This document shows, piece by piece, positions 52,710 through 63,928 of a stretch of 64,000 bases of DNA. Position 1 is the first letter of the stretch, and each line of letters opens with the position of its first letter. This DNA is from Acidovorax sp. NCPPB 3576. Its GTDB lineage: Bacteria; Pseudomonadota; Gammaproteobacteria; Burkholderiales; Burkholderiaceae_C. A program made the translations under genes and the position numbers. A model generated the notes under the pieces. That model was given only the letters and a program-made list of their open reading frames with translations, was not told the origin of the DNA and ran no database searches. Location: positions 1,728,501-1,792,500 of the forward strand of contig NZ_CP097267.1 of the NCBI RefSeq assembly GCF_028473605.1, written 5' to 3'.

Positions 52710-53564
52710 ATGCTTCGACAGCGCGTCATTACTGCCATCGTCCTTCTGGCCATTCTGCTGCCGGCGCTTTTCTATCCCTCCCCCTGGCCATTTGCCACAA
52801 TCATCCTGGTCTTGATGGCGGCAGGCGCCTGGGAATGGGGCCGGCTCCAAGGGCTGAGCTCAGCTCCTGCCATTGCGGCGGGAGCCGCTTGCGTCGCACT
52901 TTGCGCAGCGAGTTGGGCATTGGGCTGGCTGGAGCAACCGCTGGCGTGGCTGTGGACGCTCGGTGGTGCAGCATGGGTGCTTGGCAGCGCATGGATGCTG
53001 CGTGCGGGCGTGAAGGGCTGGCCTCAGGTTCCCAGGGCCGTGCGGCTGGTCGGCGGTGTCTTCGTACTTTGGCTGGCTTGGCTCGCCGCAGTGCAAGCTC
53101 GCATGGCGGGCATCAATTTTCTGATGTCGATCCTGGTACTCGTATGGGTGGCTGACATCTTCGCGTACTTTGCCGGCCGTGCCTTCGGCTTGCGATTCAC
53201 AAAGAACAAGCTTGCCCCTTCGATCAGTCCCGGGAAAAGCTGGGAAGGCGTTTGGGGTGGCATGGCTGGCGTATTGGCTCTGGCCGTGGGCTGGGTCATC
53301 GCCGATGCATCCGCCAGTGCGCCGGTGGCCAGTTTCTATACCCATCTGTTTGCGCGAGGTTGGTGGCTGCTGCTCTTGGGTGCCGTGTTCATGGCGGCCA
53401 TGAGCGTGGTCGGCGACCTGACCGAGTCCCTCGTCAAGCGCAGCATCGGCGCCAAGGACAGCAGCGGTTTGTTGCCGGGCCACGGTGGCGTGCTCGATCG
53501 CGTGGATGCACTCTTGCCCACGCTGCCGTTGGCCATGATGTTGACCCATTTCGCTTCCGCATGA
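52710..53564 (+). CDS. cdsA: Phosphatidate cytidylyltransferase
   Basis: The 284-aa multi-TM inner-membrane enzyme makes CDP-diacylglycerol from CTP and phosphatidic acid. The C-terminal signature [20 protein letters not shown] followed by [15 protein letters not shown] is diagnostic. Eight hydrophobic segments are visible. The stop overlaps the dxr start by ATGA. Confidence 0.96.
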   Translation: MLRQRVITAIVLLAILLPALFYPSPWPFATIILVLMAAGAWEWGRLQGLSSAPAIAAGAACVALCAASWALGWLEQPLAWLWTLGGAAWVLGSAWMLRAGVKGWPQVPRAVRLVGGVFVLWLAWLAAVQARMAGINFLMSILVLVWVADIFAYFAGRAFGLRFTKNKLAPSISPGKSWEGVWGGMAGVLALAVGWVIADASASAPVASFYTHLFARGWWLLLLGAVFMAAMSVVGDLTESLVKRSIGAKDSSGLLPGHGGVLDRVDALLPTLPLAMMLTHFASA

Positions 53565-54739
53565 AACAACGCATCACGGTCTTGGGTTCCACGGGATCCA
53601 TCGGTACCAACACCCTGGATGTGGTGGCACGCCATCCGGAGCGCTACGAGGTTTTCGCCTTGAGCGCCGCAACGCAGGTCGATTCCATGCTGGCGCAATG
53701 CGCGCGCTTTCAGCCCCGCTTTGCCGTCATGGCCAGTGCGCCGCATGCCCGCCTGCTGGAAAGCCAACTCGCGGCGAATGGCTTGGCGACGCGGGTCCTG
53801 CAATTCCCGGACGCGCTGGACACCATTGCCTCCCATGAAGAGGTAGACGTAGTGATGGCAGCCATCGTTGGTGCGGCGGGCTTGGGCCCCTGCCTGGCGG
53901 CTGCCCGCGCAGGAAAGCGCTTGCTGCTGGCGAATAAGGAGGCGCTGGTCGTGGGGGGCGAAGTCTTCATGTCCGCCGTCCGAGAGGGCGGTGCCACGCT
54001 CCTGCCGATCGACAGCGAGCATTCGGCCATCTTCCAGTGTCTGCCGGAGGATTCGCAAACGTGGTCCCGCCGCGTGGACCATATTTTGTTGACCGCATCG
54101 GGCGGGCCGTTTCGCACCCGTGCGCCGGCCACGCTGCGCGATGTCACGCCGGAGCAGGCATGTGCCCATCCCAATTTTTCGATGGGGCGAAAGATTTCCG
54201 TCGATTCGGCCACGATGATGAACAAGGCCCTGGAGGTGATCGAGGCGCGTTGGCTTTTCGATCTGACTCCGGAGCAGATCAAGGTGGTGATCCATCCGCA
54301 GCAGATCATCCACTCGATGGTTCAGTTCGTGGATGCGTCGGTGCTGGCCCAATTGGGAACTCCCGACATGCGTGTCCCAATCGCTTGCGGGCTTGCCTGG
54401 CCGGAGCGCATCGAGAGTGGCACCCCTCGGCTGGATTTTTCGACCCTGTCCGCCCTCACCTTCGAAGAAGCCGATGCCACCCGGTTCCCCGGCTTGCACC
54501 TGTCGTGGCAGGCCTTGCGTGCGACAAGCGGCACCACGGCGGTGCTCAATGCTGCCAATGAGGTGGCCGTGGCCTCGTTTTTGGAGCGCCGTATCCGGTT
54601 CGACCAGATTCATCGGCTGAATCTTGCAACTCTCGAGGCGGTCACGCCCTCCAACCCCGAATCGCTGGGGGCCCTGCTGGCGCTGGATGCCGAAGCGCGG
54701 TTCGTCGCTTTGCGCAGTGCGCAGCGGCTGGCCGCCTGA
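53561..54739 (+). CDS. dxr: 1-deoxy-D-xylulose-5-phosphate reductoisomerase
   Basis: The 392-aa NADPH enzyme catalyses the committed step of the MEP isoprenoid pathway. Motifs are [16 protein letters not shown] (NADPH), [23 protein letters not shown] (metal) and [22 protein letters not shown] 53561 overlaps the cdsA stop. Confidence 0.97.
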   Translation: MKQRITVLGSTGSIGTNTLDVVARHPERYEVFALSAATQVDSMLAQCARFQPRFAVMASAPHARLLESQLAANGLATRVLQFPDALDTIASHEEVDVVMAAIVGAAGLGPCLAAARAGKRLLLANKEALVVGGEVFMSAVREGGATLLPIDSEHSAIFQCLPEDSQTWSRRVDHILLTASGGPFRTRAPATLRDVTPEQACAHPNFSMGRKISVDSATMMNKALEVIEARWLFDLTPEQIKVVIHPQQIIHSMVQFVDASVLAQLGTPDMRVPIACGLAWPERIESGTPRLDFSTLSALTFEEADATRFPGLHLSWQALRATSGTTAVLNAANEVAVASFLERRIRFDQIHRLNLATLEAVTPSNPESLGALLALDAEARFVALRSAQRLAA

Positions 54740-54766
54740 GCGATCGCCTCTGGGCAGAAAGACACC

Positions 54767-56131
54767 ATGTTGCTCACCGTCATCGCCTTCATCGTCGCGC
54801 TCGGCGTGCTCATTGCCGTCCATGAATACGGCCACTACCGCGTGGCGGTTGCCTGCGGCGTGAAGGTACTTCGCTTTTCGGTGGGTTTCGGCAAGCCCCT
54901 GCTGCGCTGGCAGCCCAAGGGATCGCCGACGGAATTCGTCATCGGCGCTTTTCCCTTCGGCGGGTATGTGCGCATGCTGGACGAGCGAGAGGCCCCCGTC
55001 GATGCCCATGAGCGCCACCTGTCGTTCAATGCCAAGCCGCTGCGCTCCCGTGCTGCGATCGTGGCGGCCGGCCCTGCGGCCAATTTGCTGCTCGCTGTGC
55101 TGCTTTATGCCGCAGTCAACTGGATGGGTGTGGAAGAGCCGAAGGCGATTCTGGCCAGCCCGGTGCCCGGGTCCGTGGCACAGAAGGCGGGTTTGCAAGG
55201 GGGCGAACTTGTGTTGGAAGCGGCCCTGGGCAATGATGAAGCCGAGCCTGTGCGGTCCTTTGAAGATTTGCGGTGGCTTCTGACGCGTGGTGCGCTTGAC
55301 GGTGCCGATGTCCGCTTGCAGGTGCAGCCATCGCCCGGCGCCCCGCAGCGCCAGATGGTGATGGAGCTCGCGCAGTTCGATGCCCGGGAAGCCGACGCGC
55401 AGCTCTTTCGAAAAATCGGTATCGTCGGTCCTTGGACGCGGCCCGTGCTGGGTGAAGTCGTCCAGGGCGGCCCGGCGCAACGCGCCGGACTGCGGCAGGG
55501 CGACCTGGTCGTCAAGTTCGGCGCGACCAACGTGGTGGATGGCCAGCAGCTTCGGGAACTCATCCGCGCATCCGTGGGCGGCGGGACGGCGGTCTCTCAG
55601 CCTTGGCGCATCGAGCGCGGCGGCCAGATGTTGACGCTGGATGTCCTGCCAGACTTGCACACCGAACCTTCAGGCCCCGTCGGCCGTGTGGGAGCCTTCG
55701 TAGGTGCTCAGCCGGAGTTCGTGACGGTGCGCCACGGACCGATCGAGGGCTTGTGGAACGGTGTGGTCCGAACGTGGGAAGTGTCCGCCCTGACCCTTCG
55801 CATGATGGGGCGCATGGTCATCGGCGAGGCCTCGCTGAAAAACCTCAGCGGGCCGCTCACCATTGCCGATTACGCGGGGCGTTCCGCCAGCATGGGGCTG
55901 ACCCAATACCTGGTCTTTCTGGCCCTGATCAGCGTCAGCCTGGGCGTGCTGAACCTCCTTCCGCTGCCCGTTTTGGACGGTGGGCACCTGATGTATTATC
56001 TTTGGGAAGGTGTGACCGGCAAGGGCGTGTCCGACGCCTGGATGGAGCGATTGCAGCGCGGCGGCGTGGCGGTGCTTCTCCTGATGATGTCCATCGCCTT
56101 GTTCAACGATATCACCCGGCTTTTTGGCTAA
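54767..56131 (+). CDS. rseP: Site-2 intramembrane zinc protease RseP
   Basis: The 454-aa protease has the zinc motif HEYGH in TM1 (about residues 22-26). Two periplasmic PDZ domains follow, and the third zinc ligand is in NLLPLPVLDGGHL near the C-terminus. It cuts the anti-sigma factor RseA within the membrane to activate sigma-E. Its place before bamA fits the envelope role. A hairpin (56140-56160) lies in the gap to bamA. Confidence 0.96.
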   Translation: MLLTVIAFIVALGVLIAVHEYGHYRVAVACGVKVLRFSVGFGKPLLRWQPKGSPTEFVIGAFPFGGYVRMLDEREAPVDAHERHLSFNAKPLRSRAAIVAAGPAANLLLAVLLYAAVNWMGVEEPKAILASPVPGSVAQKAGLQGGELVLEAALGNDEAEPVRSFEDLRWLLTRGALDGADVRLQVQPSPGAPQRQMVMELAQFDAREADAQLFRKIGIVGPWTRPVLGEVVQGGPAQRAGLRQGDLVVKFGATNVVDGQQLRELIRASVGGGTAVSQPWRIERGGQMLTLDVLPDLHTEPSGPVGRVGAFVGAQPEFVTVRHGPIEGLWNGVVRTWEVSALTLRMMGRMVIGEASLKNLSGPLTIADYAGRSASMGLTQYLVFLALISVSLGVLNLLPLPVLDGGHLMYYLWEGVTGKGVSDAWMERLQRGGVAVLLLMMSIALFNDITRLFG

Positions 56132-56139
56132 CCTTTTTG

Positions 56140-56160
56140 CCGCGCGCGTTCACCGCGCGG
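56140..56160 (+). other. Hairpin in rseP-bamA gap
   Basis: CCGCGCG (56140-56146) and CGCGCGG (56154-56160) pair around CGTTCAC. There is a T-run before but not after it. It could stabilise bamA mRNA or attenuate read-through. Confidence 0.35.
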
Positions 56161-56173
56161 TACCAGTTCACTC

Positions 56174-58471
56174 ATGAAAAAACAATTCAATCGCTTGGGC
56201 GTGCGCAAGGCCTGTGCCGTGGCCGCCATGGTTTTTGCTGCCAATGCGGCATGGGCCCTGGAGCCGTTCAAGGTGCAGGATATCCGGGTGGAGGGGTTGC
56301 AGCGCGTCGAGCCGGGCACGATCTTCGCGTCGATGCCGCTGCGTGTGGGTGACGACTACAACGACGAGAAGGGCGCTGCAGCGATCCGCGCACTGTTTGC
56401 GCTGGGGTTGTTCAAGGACGTGCGCCTGGAGGCCAGCGGCAACGTACTCGTGGTGGTCGTTGAAGAACGACCCACCATCGCCGACGTGGATTTCGCCGGG
56501 GCCCGCGAATTCGACAAGGACACCCTGAAGAAAGCCATGCGCGATGTGGGCCTGACCGAAGGCCGGCCTTTCGACAAGGCCCTCGCCGATCGTGCGGAGC
56601 AGGAGCTCAAGCGCCAGTACATCAACAAGAGCCTGTACGGCGCCGAGGTGGTGACCACGGTCACTCCCATCGAGCGCAACCGCGTCAACCTCACGTTCAC
56701 CGTGACCGAAGGCGAGCCGGCACGCATCAAGGAAATCCACCTGGTGGGCAACAAGGCGTTCAGCGAATCGACGCTCAAGGGGCTGTTCGATCAGGACACG
56801 GGCGGCTGGCTCAGCTGGTACACCAAGTCGGACCGCTATTCCCGCACCAAGCTCAATGCCGACCTGGAAACCTTGCGTTCCTACTACCTGGCGCGTGGCT
56901 ATCTCGAGTTCCGCATCGACTCCACGCAAGTGGCCATCTCCCCGGACAAGCAAGACATCACGATCACCGTCAACGTGACCGAAGGCCAGCGCTATGTGGT
57001 CTCCGGCGTGAAGATCGAAGGCAACTACCTGGACCGCGACGACGAGTTCAAGTCGCTCATCACCATCCAGCCGGGCGAGCCATATAACGCTGACAAGGTG
57101 GCTGAAACCACCAAGGCATTCACTGACTATTTCGGCAATTTCGGCTTCGCATTCGCCCGTGTGGAAGCGGTGCCCGAAGTGGACCGTGAGAACAACCGTG
57201 TGGCCCTGGTGCTGCGCGCCGAGCCGGCCCGTCGTGCCTACGTGCGCCGCATCAACGTGAGCGGAAACAACCGCACGCGCGACGAAGTCATCCGCCGCGA
57301 GTTCCGCCAGTACGAAGCGTCCTGGTACGACGGCGACAAGATCAAGCTGTCCCGCGACCGCGTGGACCGCCTGGGCTTTTTCACCGAGGTCAATGTGGAG
57401 ACGCAGGAAGTGCCGGGCTCTGTCGATCAGGTGGACCTGGTGGTCAACGTGGCTGAAAAACCCACCGGTTCGCTGCAACTGGGCGCGGGGTTCTCGAGCG
57501 CCGAAAAAGTCTCTCTGTCGTTCAGCATCAAGCAAGAAAACGTGTTCGGCTCGGGCAACTATCTCGGGGTGGATGTCAACACCAGCAAGTACCGCCGCAC
57601 GCTGGTGTTCAGCACCACCAACCCGTATTTCACGCGGGATGGCATCTCGCGCACGCTCGACCTGTACTACCGCACCGACAAGCCGTACGAGGACCAGGGC
57701 GGCAACTACGAGCTGATCACCGCCGGTACCAGCGTGCGCTTCGGCATTCCCTTCAGCGAAACGGATACCGTGTTCTTCGGGGGCGGCCTCGAACAGACGC
57801 GGATCAAACTGGGCACCAACATTCCTGCCGCGTACCTCGCCTACGCGACGACGTATGGCTCCAGCAGCACCGCGATCCCGCTCACGATCGGCTGGTCGCG
57901 CGATGACCGTGATAGCGCGTTGGCGCCCAATTCGGGCCGCTACCAGCGCCTGAACACCGAGTGGTCGGTGGCCGGCGATGCGCGCTATGTGCGTGGCAAC
58001 TATCAGTTCCAACAGTATGTGCCGCTGAACAAGAAGTTCACCATGGCCTTCAACAGCGAACTGGGCTGGGGCAAGGGCATGAACGGCCGGCCATTCCCGG
58101 TGTTCAAGAACTACTATTCGGGTGGCCTGGGTTCCGTGCGCGGTTTCGATCAGGGCACGCTGGGTCCGCGCGACGTGACGGGTGCGTCGCTGGGCGGACC
58201 GAAGAAGGTGACGCTCAACGCCGAGTTGATCGCACCGTTTCCAGGTGCAGGCAACGACCGCACGCTGCGCGTGTTCACTTTCGTGGATGCAGGCAATGTG
58301 TATGGCGAAGATGAAAAGGTCACCCTCAGCGACATGCGTGTCTCTGCCGGCCTGGGCCTGAGCTGGATTTCTCCGCTCGGTCCGCTTCGCCTCGCTTTTG
58401 CGCAACCGGTGCGCAAGTTCGCCGGCGATAGAATCCAGAAACTGCAATTCCAGATTGGAACGTCTTTCTAA
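56174..58471 (+). CDS. bamA: Outer membrane protein assembly factor BamA
   Basis: The 765-aa protein has a signal peptide (cleaved after AWA, about residue 28) and five POTRA domains (about 28-425; first FKVQDIRVEGLQRVEPG). An outer membrane beta-barrel follows, with the conserved VRGFDQGTLGPRD (L6 loop VRGF) and a C-terminal Phe (IGTSF). BamA inserts barrel proteins into the outer membrane. Its stop TAA shares one base with the skp start (TAATG). Confidence 0.98.
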   Translation: MKKQFNRLGVRKACAVAAMVFAANAAWALEPFKVQDIRVEGLQRVEPGTIFASMPLRVGDDYNDEKGAAAIRALFALGLFKDVRLEASGNVLVVVVEERPTIADVDFAGAREFDKDTLKKAMRDVGLTEGRPFDKALADRAEQELKRQYINKSLYGAEVVTTVTPIERNRVNLTFTVTEGEPARIKEIHLVGNKAFSESTLKGLFDQDTGGWLSWYTKSDRYSRTKLNADLETLRSYYLARGYLEFRIDSTQVAISPDKQDITITVNVTEGQRYVVSGVKIEGNYLDRDDEFKSLITIQPGEPYNADKVAETTKAFTDYFGNFGFAFARVEAVPEVDRENNRVALVLRAEPARRAYVRRINVSGNNRTRDEVIRREFRQYEASWYDGDKIKLSRDRVDRLGFFTEVNVETQEVPGSVDQVDLVVNVAEKPTGSLQLGAGFSSAEKVSLSFSIKQENVFGSGNYLGVDVNTSKYRRTLVFSTTNPYFTRDGISRTLDLYYRTDKPYEDQGGNYELITAGTSVRFGIPFSETDTVFFGGGLEQTRIKLGTNIPAAYLAYATTYGSSSTAIPLTIGWSRDDRDSALAPNSGRYQRLNTEWSVAGDARYVRGNYQFQQYVPLNKKFTMAFNSELGWGKGMNGRPFPVFKNYYSGGLGSVRGFDQGTLGPRDVTGASLGGPKKVTLNAELIAPFPGAGNDRTLRVFTFVDAGNVYGEDEKVTLSDMRVSAGLGLSWISPLGPLRLAFAQPVRKFAGDRIQKLQFQIGTSF

Positions 58472-58998
58472 TGAAATCTCTCTCCCGCCATATTCCCCTC
58501 GTTCTCTTGCTGGGCACGCTCGGTGCAGCCGTGCCTGCACAGGCGCAGGAGTTCAAGGCCGGCTTCGTCAACACCGACCGCATCTTCCGCGAAGCCAGCA
58601 CTGCCAAGGCAGCCCAGGCCAAGCTGGAGCAGGAGTTCTCCCGCCGTGAGAAAGAACTCGTGGAGCAAGGCAACAGCCTGAAGTCCGCCACCGAGAAGTT
58701 CGAGCGCGAAGCGCCCACGATGGCCGAAAGCCAGCGCACGGCCCGCCAGCGCCAGCTGGTCGATCAAGACCGCGACTTCCAGCGCAAGCGCCGCGAGTTC
58801 CAGGAAGACCTGGGTGCCCGCAAGAACGAAGAGCTGGGCCAGGTGCTGGAACGCGCCAACAAGGTCGTCAAGCAAGTGGCCGAGGCCGAGAAGTACGACG
58901 TGATTCTTCAGGAAGCCGTCTACATCAATCCCAAGCACGACATCACCGACAAAGTGATCAAGGCACTGAATGCCGCTGCTGCCACGCCCGCCAAGTGA
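58471..58998 (+). CDS. skp: Periplasmic chaperone Skp/OmpH
   Basis: The 175-aa protein has a signal peptide (ending PAQAQ) and a long charged coiled coil, then the C-terminal VILQEAVYINPKHDITDKVI typical of the OmpH family. It forms a trimer with tentacle-like arms that hold unfolded outer membrane proteins for BamA. It starts within the bamA stop codon. Confidence 0.95.
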   Translation: MKSLSRHIPLVLLLGTLGAAVPAQAQEFKAGFVNTDRIFREASTAKAAQAKLEQEFSRREKELVEQGNSLKSATEKFEREAPTMAESQRTARQRQLVDQDRDFQRKRREFQEDLGARKNEELGQVLERANKVVKQVAEAEKYDVILQEAVYINPKHDITDKVIKALNAAAATPAK

Positions 58999-59025
58999 TG
59001 GCCGTTGGCTGACGGGGCGCGCGGC

Positions 59026-60006
59026 GTGAGCCTCTCTCTGGGGCAAATCGTCGATGCGCTGGGCGGCACGCTGGAGGGGGGCGAGAGGGACGGGGAAATT
59101 CTCCGTATCGCTCCCCTGGAGTCTGCAGGTCCCGGTGACCTGGCTTTTTTAAGCCATCCGCGCTACCAGCAGCAACTGGCCGCCTCCCGGGCGGCCTGTG
59201 TCATTGTGGCGCCTTCGATGCGCGAGGCTGGCCTGGCCCGGGGCGCTTGCATCGTCGCTGACGAGCCCTACGTGTATTTTGCGCGCGCGACGCAGCTATG
59301 GAAGCAGGTGCATGCCGTCGCGGTGCCGCAAGGCATTCACCCCAGTGCGGTGGTTGACGGGGGCGCCACGGTCCATCCCACGGCCTTCATCGGCCCGCTG
59401 TGCGTGGTCGAGCGCGGCGCGTACGTGGGCGCGGGTACGGTTTTGAAATCGCGGGTGACCGTGGGCGAGGACTGCCGCATCGGCGATCGCTGCATCGTCC
59501 ATTCCGGCGTGGTGATCGGAGCCGACGGCTTCGGTTTTGCGCCGCAGGGCGGCGAATGGGTGAAGATCGAGCAGTTGGGCGCCGTGCACATCGGCAACGA
59601 CGTCGAGATCGGCGCCAACACCTGCATCGACCGTGGCGCGCTGGAAAACACCGTCATCGAAGACGGCGTGAAGCTCGACAACCTCATCCAGATCGGCCAC
59701 AACGTTCGCATCGGTCGCCACTCCGCCATGGCAGGGTGTGTTGGTGTGGCCGGCAGTGCGACCATCGGCGCGCATTGCACGGTGGGGGGCGGAGGCATCG
59801 TGCTGGGGCATCTCGAATTGGCCGACCATGTGCATGTGTCTGCCGCAACGGTGGTCACGCGATCGCTGACCCGGCCAGGCCAGTACACCGGCATGTTCCC
59901 CATCGACGAAAATGCGAAGTGGGAAAAAAACGCGGCCACGCTCAAGCAGCTTCACAGCCTGCGCGAACGGATCAAGGCCCTCGAACAAACACGAAAAGAC
60001 GGTTAG
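59026..60006 (+). CDS. lpxD: UDP-3-O-(3-hydroxyacyl)glucosamine N-acyltransferase
   Basis: The 326-aa enzyme makes the second acylation of lipid A synthesis. An N-terminal uridine-binding domain leads to a left-handed beta-helix of hexapeptide repeats with the catalytic His in [13 protein letters not shown] favour GTG 59026 ([13 protein letters not shown]), which fits family N-termini. TTG 59005 is an alternative giving 333 aa. No strong ribosome binding site decides between them. Confidence 0.93.
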   Translation: MSLSLGQIVDALGGTLEGGERDGEILRIAPLESAGPGDLAFLSHPRYQQQLAASRAACVIVAPSMREAGLARGACIVADEPYVYFARATQLWKQVHAVAVPQGIHPSAVVDGGATVHPTAFIGPLCVVERGAYVGAGTVLKSRVTVGEDCRIGDRCIVHSGVVIGADGFGFAPQGGEWVKIEQLGAVHIGNDVEIGANTCIDRGALENTVIEDGVKLDNLIQIGHNVRIGRHSAMAGCVGVAGSATIGAHCTVGGGGIVLGHLELADHVHVSAATVVTRSLTRPGQYTGMFPIDENAKWEKNAATLKQLHSLRERIKALEQTRKDG

Positions 60007-60019
60007 ACCGCATCTTCCA

Positions 60020-60460
60020 ATGATGGATATCCACCAAATTCTCAAGCTCTTGCCGCACCGCTATCCGTTTCTGCTGGTGGACCGCGTGGTCGAACTCGAA
60101 AGGGGCAAGCACATCCAGGCGCTGAAGAACGTCACGATCAACGAGCCGTTCTTCACGGGCCATTTCCCGAGCCGGCCCGTGATGCCGGGTGTGCTCATGC
60201 TCGAGGCGCTGGCGCAGGCAGCGGGCCTGTTGTCGTTCGACATGATGGGCGAGGCGCCCGGCGACGACAAGGTGTTCTATTTCGTCGGCATCGATGGCGC
60301 GCGCTTCAAGCGCCCCGTAGAGCCGGGCGATCAACTCATCCTGGAAGTGGATCTTGACCGCGTCAAGGGCGGCATCTACAAGTTCAAGGGCCTGGCTCGC
60401 GTGGGCGACAGCGTGGCCTGCGAGGCCGAGATCATGTGCACCATGCGCACCGTGGGCTGA
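60020..60460 (+). CDS. fabZ: 3-hydroxyacyl-[ACP] dehydratase FabZ
   Basis: The 146-aa hotdog-fold dehydratase of fatty acid synthesis has [15 protein letters not shown], the catalytic His in [20 protein letters not shown] and Glu in the following helix. ATG 60020 is followed at once by ATG 60023; either may be used. It lies between lpxD and lpxA, as in most proteobacteria. Confidence 0.96.
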   Translation: MMDIHQILKLLPHRYPFLLVDRVVELERGKHIQALKNVTINEPFFTGHFPSRPVMPGVLMLEALAQAAGLLSFDMMGEAPGDDKVFYFVGIDGARFKRPVEPGDQLILEVDLDRVKGGIYKFKGLARVGDSVACEAEIMCTMRTVG

Positions 60461-60482
60461 CGCTGCGAGGGCAGGGCGGCAC

Positions 60483-61274
60483 GTGACCAGCATCATCCAC
60501 TCCACAGCCATCGTCGATCCCGCAGCGCGGATCGATGCCTCCGCGACCATCGGTCCCTATGCGGTGATCGGCCCGCACGTGACGATCGGTGCGCGCACTT
60601 CCGTGGGCGCGCACTGCGTCATCGAAGGGCGCACCACGATCGGTGAGGACAACCGGATTTTCCAATTCGCGTCCCTGGGCGCCGCGCCTCAGGACAAGAA
60701 GTACGCCGGCGAGCCCACCGAGCTGCGCATCGGCGACCGCAACACCATCCGCGAGTTCTGCACGTTCAACACCGGCACCGCTCAGGACCGCGGCGTGACC
60801 ACGATCGGCAATGACAACTGGGTGATGGCCTACGTGCACATCGCCCACGACTGCGCGGTCGCAAACCACACCGTGCTCGCCAACAATGCCACGCTGGCGG
60901 GCCATGTGCACGTGGGCGACCACGCCATCATCGGTGGCCTGACGGGCGTGCACCAGTTCACCAAGGTGGGCGCGCACGTCATGGCGGGGTTTGCCAGCCA
61001 TATCTCGCAGGACGTGCCTCCTTTCATGATGGTGGACGGCAATCCGCTGTCGGTGCGTGGACTGAACCTCGAAGGCTTGCGCCGGCGTGGATTCTCCGCC
61101 GACCGCCTGGCCGCCATCAAGCAGGCGCACCGGCTGCTCTACCGCCAGGGCCTCACGCTGGATGCGGCGCGGCAGGCAATTGCCGAGCTACCGTCCCTCC
61201 ATCCCGAAGCTGCGCCCGACATCGCGCTGCTGCTGGACTTCATTGCCCACTCCTCGCGCGGCATTGCGCGCTGA
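60483..61274 (+). CDS. lpxA: UDP-N-acetylglucosamine acyltransferase
   Basis: The 263-aa left-handed beta-helix enzyme catalyses the first step of lipid A synthesis. The GTG start at 60483 gives [20 protein letters not shown], a typical N-terminus. The catalytic His is in [14 protein letters not shown], and [16 protein letters not shown] is the substrate loop. Length is close to E. coli (262 aa). Confidence 0.96.
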   Translation: MTSIIHSTAIVDPAARIDASATIGPYAVIGPHVTIGARTSVGAHCVIEGRTTIGEDNRIFQFASLGAAPQDKKYAGEPTELRIGDRNTIREFCTFNTGTAQDRGVTTIGNDNWVMAYVHIAHDCAVANHTVLANNATLAGHVHVGDHAIIGGLTGVHQFTKVGAHVMAGFASHISQDVPPFMMVDGNPLSVRGLNLEGLRRRGFSADRLAAIKQAHRLLYRQGLTLDAARQAIAELPSLHPEAAPDIALLLDFIAHSSRGIAR

Positions 61275-61279
61275 CCGTG

Positions 61280-62449
61280 ATGGCGCCCTCCAACAACCCG
61301 ACGCCGCGCATCGCGATGGTGGCAGGCGAAACCTCCGGCGACCTGCTGGCTGGCCTGCTGCTCGACGGCTTGCAGGCGCAGTGGCCGGGCGTGGCTGGGC
61401 AGGGCATCGGCGGGCCGCAGATGCAGCGGCGGGGCTTCACTGCGTGGTGGCCCAGTGAGCGCCTGGCCGTGCACGGCTACAGCGTCGAACTGCTGCGCCG
61501 GCTCTGGGGCATCGTGCAGATCCGCAAGCAATTGCGGCGGCGCCTGCTTGCCGACCCGCCGCAGGTCTTCATCGGCGTGGACGCGCCCGATTTCAACCTG
61601 GGGCTCGAGTCCGACCTGCGCGCCGCCGGCGTCAAGACGGTGCACTTCGTGTGCCCTTCGATCTGGGCCTGGCGCGCCGACCGCATCGAGAAAATCAAGC
61701 GCAGCGCCGACCATGTGCTGTGCATCTTCCCGTTCGAGCCCGAGCTTCTGGCCCGCCACGGCATTGCCGCGACCTACGTCGGCCATCCACTGGCCAATGT
61801 GATTCCCATGCAGCCCGACCGCCAGGCCGCACGTGCGCAACTGGGGCTGGCTGCGGACGACGAGGTGTTGGCCATCCTGCCGGGCAGCCGCTCGGCCGAG
61901 GTGGATTACATCGCCGCGCCGTTCCTGCGGGCGGCGGCATTGCTGCACCAGGCGCGTCCGGCGCTGCGCATGGTCATCCCGGCGGTCCCGGCGCTGCGCG
62001 CGCGCATCGAGCAGGTGGTGCGCGAGTGCGGCATGGCCGAGGCCGTACAGGTCGTAGAAGGCCAATCGCACACCGTGCTGGCGGCCTGCGACTGCACGCT
62101 GATCGCCAGTGGCACGGCCACCCTGGAGGCGGCCCTGTTCAAACGGCCGATGGTGATCGGCTACCACATGCACCCCATCAGCTGGCGCCTCATGCGGCGC
62201 AAGCAATTGCAGCCCTGGGTGGGGTTGCCCAATATCCTTTGCGGTGAATTCGTGGTGCCCGAACTGATCCAGGACGCGGCCACCCCCGCGGCGCTGGCTG
62301 CGGCCGTCACACAGTGGCTGGACGCGCCCGGGCAATCTCCCGACACGCTTTTGGCGCTGGAGCATCGCTTCACCTCGCTGCACGAAACCCTGCGCCGCGA
62401 TACCCCCCGATTGGCCGCCGATGCGATCCAGAAAATCCTTGCCGCCTGA
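61280..62449 (+). CDS. lpxB: Lipid-A-disaccharide synthase
   Basis: The 389-aa GT-B glycosyltransferase condenses UDP-diacylglucosamine with lipid X. Motifs are [43 protein letters not shown] and [14 protein letters not shown] 61280 is preferred to the GTG three bases earlier. It starts five bases after lpxA and overlaps rnhB by 29 bases. Confidence 0.96.
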   Translation: MAPSNNPTPRIAMVAGETSGDLLAGLLLDGLQAQWPGVAGQGIGGPQMQRRGFTAWWPSERLAVHGYSVELLRRLWGIVQIRKQLRRRLLADPPQVFIGVDAPDFNLGLESDLRAAGVKTVHFVCPSIWAWRADRIEKIKRSADHVLCIFPFEPELLARHGIAATYVGHPLANVIPMQPDRQAARAQLGLAADDEVLAILPGSRSAEVDYIAAPFLRAAALLHQARPALRMVIPAVPALRARIEQVVRECGMAEAVQVVEGQSHTVLAACDCTLIASGTATLEAALFKRPMVIGYHMHPISWRLMRRKQLQPWVGLPNILCGEFVVPELIQDAATPAALAAAVTQWLDAPGQSPDTLLALEHRFTSLHETLRRDTPRLAADAIQKILAA

Positions 62450-63140
62450 ACAGGTGGCCCTGCAATGGCATCCCCCGGGCCTCGTCGCTGGCGTGGACGA
62501 GGCCGGACGCGGCCCGTTGGCCGGGCCGGTCGTTGCCGCAGCCGTCATTCTCGACGACTTGAATCCGATCGCCGGGCTGGCCGACTCCAAGACGCTGACT
62601 GCCGCCCGCCGCGAGGCGCTGTACGACGAGATCCGCGCCAAAGCGCTGTGCTGCGCGGTGGCCGAGGCCAGCGTGGAAGAGATCGACACCATCAACATCT
62701 TGCAGGCCACCATGCTGGCCATGCAGCGCGCGGTGCAGGGGCTGCGCCTGAAGCCCGTTCGCGTGCTGGTGGATGGCAATCGGCTGCCCGTTTTGGAAGT
62801 GCCGGCGGATGCCATCGTCAAGGGCGATGCGCTGGTGCAGGCCATTTCGGCGGCGTCGATCCTGGCGAAGGTCACGCGGGACCGTTGGTGCGCGCAGTTG
62901 CATCTGGAATACCCGCAGTACGGCTTTGCTGGTCACAAGGGGTATGGCACGGCGGAGCACATGGCGGCGCTGCGAGCGCATGGTGCCTGTCCGCAACACC
63001 GCCGTTCGTTTTCGCCCGTGGCCGAGGCCCTCGTTCGCGGCCGTGTGGCGGCGGTGCAGGCGGCTAACCTCCCCATGGTGGAGGTTGAGGGCGTGATGCT
63101 GCCGCAGGGTGTGGCGAAGGCGGAGTGGCAACCTGCATGA
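62421..63140 (+). CDS. rnhB: Ribonuclease HII
   Basis: The 239-aa enzyme removes ribonucleotides from DNA-RNA hybrids. The catalytic set is in [17 protein letters not shown] (Asp-Glu), VDGNRLP and a later Asp (KVTRDRWC). ATG 62421 lies within the end of lpxB, and the stop overlaps the methyltransferase start (ATGA). Confidence 0.96.
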   Translation: MRSRKSLPPEQVALQWHPPGLVAGVDEAGRGPLAGPVVAAAVILDDLNPIAGLADSKTLTAARREALYDEIRAKALCCAVAEASVEEIDTINILQATMLAMQRAVQGLRLKPVRVLVDGNRLPVLEVPADAIVKGDALVQAISAASILAKVTRDRWCAQLHLEYPQYGFAGHKGYGTAEHMAALRAHGACPQHRRSFSPVAEALVRGRVAAVQAANLPMVEVEGVMLPQGVAKAEWQPA

Positions 63141-63928
63141 CCTCGGACAACGTCACCTTCGTTCAGTCGCGCGACAACGCGTTCGTGAAAGACCTTCGGC
63201 GGCTGGCACAGGACAGCAGCGCTTATCGCAAGCAGGGCCGTGTCTGGCTGGAGGGCGACCACCTGTGCCGTGCAGCGCTGGCCCGCGGGGTGCAACCCGC
63301 ATTCGCCGTCTATGCAGAGTCTTTTTGGCCTCTAGCGCAAGAAGAATACCGGCATGCTGCTATCAAAAATATAGTGATCGCCGACAGCCTCTGGGCCGAT
63401 GTAAGCGGCCTCGAATCCCCGGCGCACATGGGTTTCGTGCTGGAGATGCCGGCCTGCGCCGCGGCATTGGTGCCAGGGGCGCCCACGGTGGTGCTGGACC
63501 GACTTCAAGATGCCGGCAATGTGGGCTCCATCCTGCGCAGCGCCTCGGCCTTCGGATTCGGGCAGATCGCGGCCATCAAGGGCACGGCCGCACTGTGGAG
63601 TGCCAAGGTGCTGCGTGCGGGGATGGGTGCCCACTTCGGACTGCGGCTGGTGGAAGGGCTGGATGCAACGGATATTGACGCACTCGGCCTGCCATTGCTG
63701 GCGACCAGCTCGCACGGCGGAGAATTTCTGCATGAAGCACTGCTCCCCTGGCCGTGCGGCTGGATCATGGGGCATGAAGGGCAGGGCGTTTCCCTGGCCC
63801 TGCAGGAGCGCGCGAGCCGGCTGATCCGCATCGCCCAGCCGGGCGGGGAAGAGTCGCTGAATGTGGGGGCAGCTGCAGCGATTTGCCTGCATGCCAGCGC
63901 TGCAAGCGCAAAAGCGAGCCGAATGTAA
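63137..63928 (+). CDS. TrmH/SpoU-family RNA 2'-O-methyltransferase
   Basis: The 263-aa protein has an N-terminal substrate-binding domain (residues 1-100) and a C-terminal knotted SPOUT domain. The domain motifs are [20 protein letters not shown] (motif 1), [11 protein letters not shown] (motif 2) and [18 protein letters not shown] (motif 3). It methylates a ribose in rRNA or tRNA with SAM; the target is unknown. The start ATG 63137 overlaps the rnhB stop. Codons for about residues 64-82 coincide with a dispersed repeat, so part of the N-terminal domain seems repeat-derived. Confidence 0.92.
   Translation: MTSDNVTFVQSRDNAFVKDLRRLAQDSSAYRKQGRVWLEGDHLCRAALARGVQPAFAVYAESFWPLAQEEYRHAAIKNIVIADSLWADVSGLESPAHMGFVLEMPACAAALVPGAPTVVLDRLQDAGNVGSILRSASAFGFGQIAAIKGTAALWSAKVLRAGMGAHFGLRLVEGLDATDIDALGLPLLATSSHGGEFLHEALLPWPCGWIMGHEGQGVSLALQERASRLIRIAQPGGEESLNVGAAAAICLHASAASAKASRM
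63327..63382 (+). repeat. Dispersed repeat copy inside the TrmH-family gene
   Basis: TTTTTGGCCTCTAGCGCAAG, then AAGAATACCGGCATGCTGC, then TATCAAAAATATAG carries the repeat's GGCCTC(C/T)AGCGC block and the CTATC-AAAAA-ATAG hairpin. It is read in frame as [20 protein letters not shown] within the methyltransferase. Confidence 0.65.
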
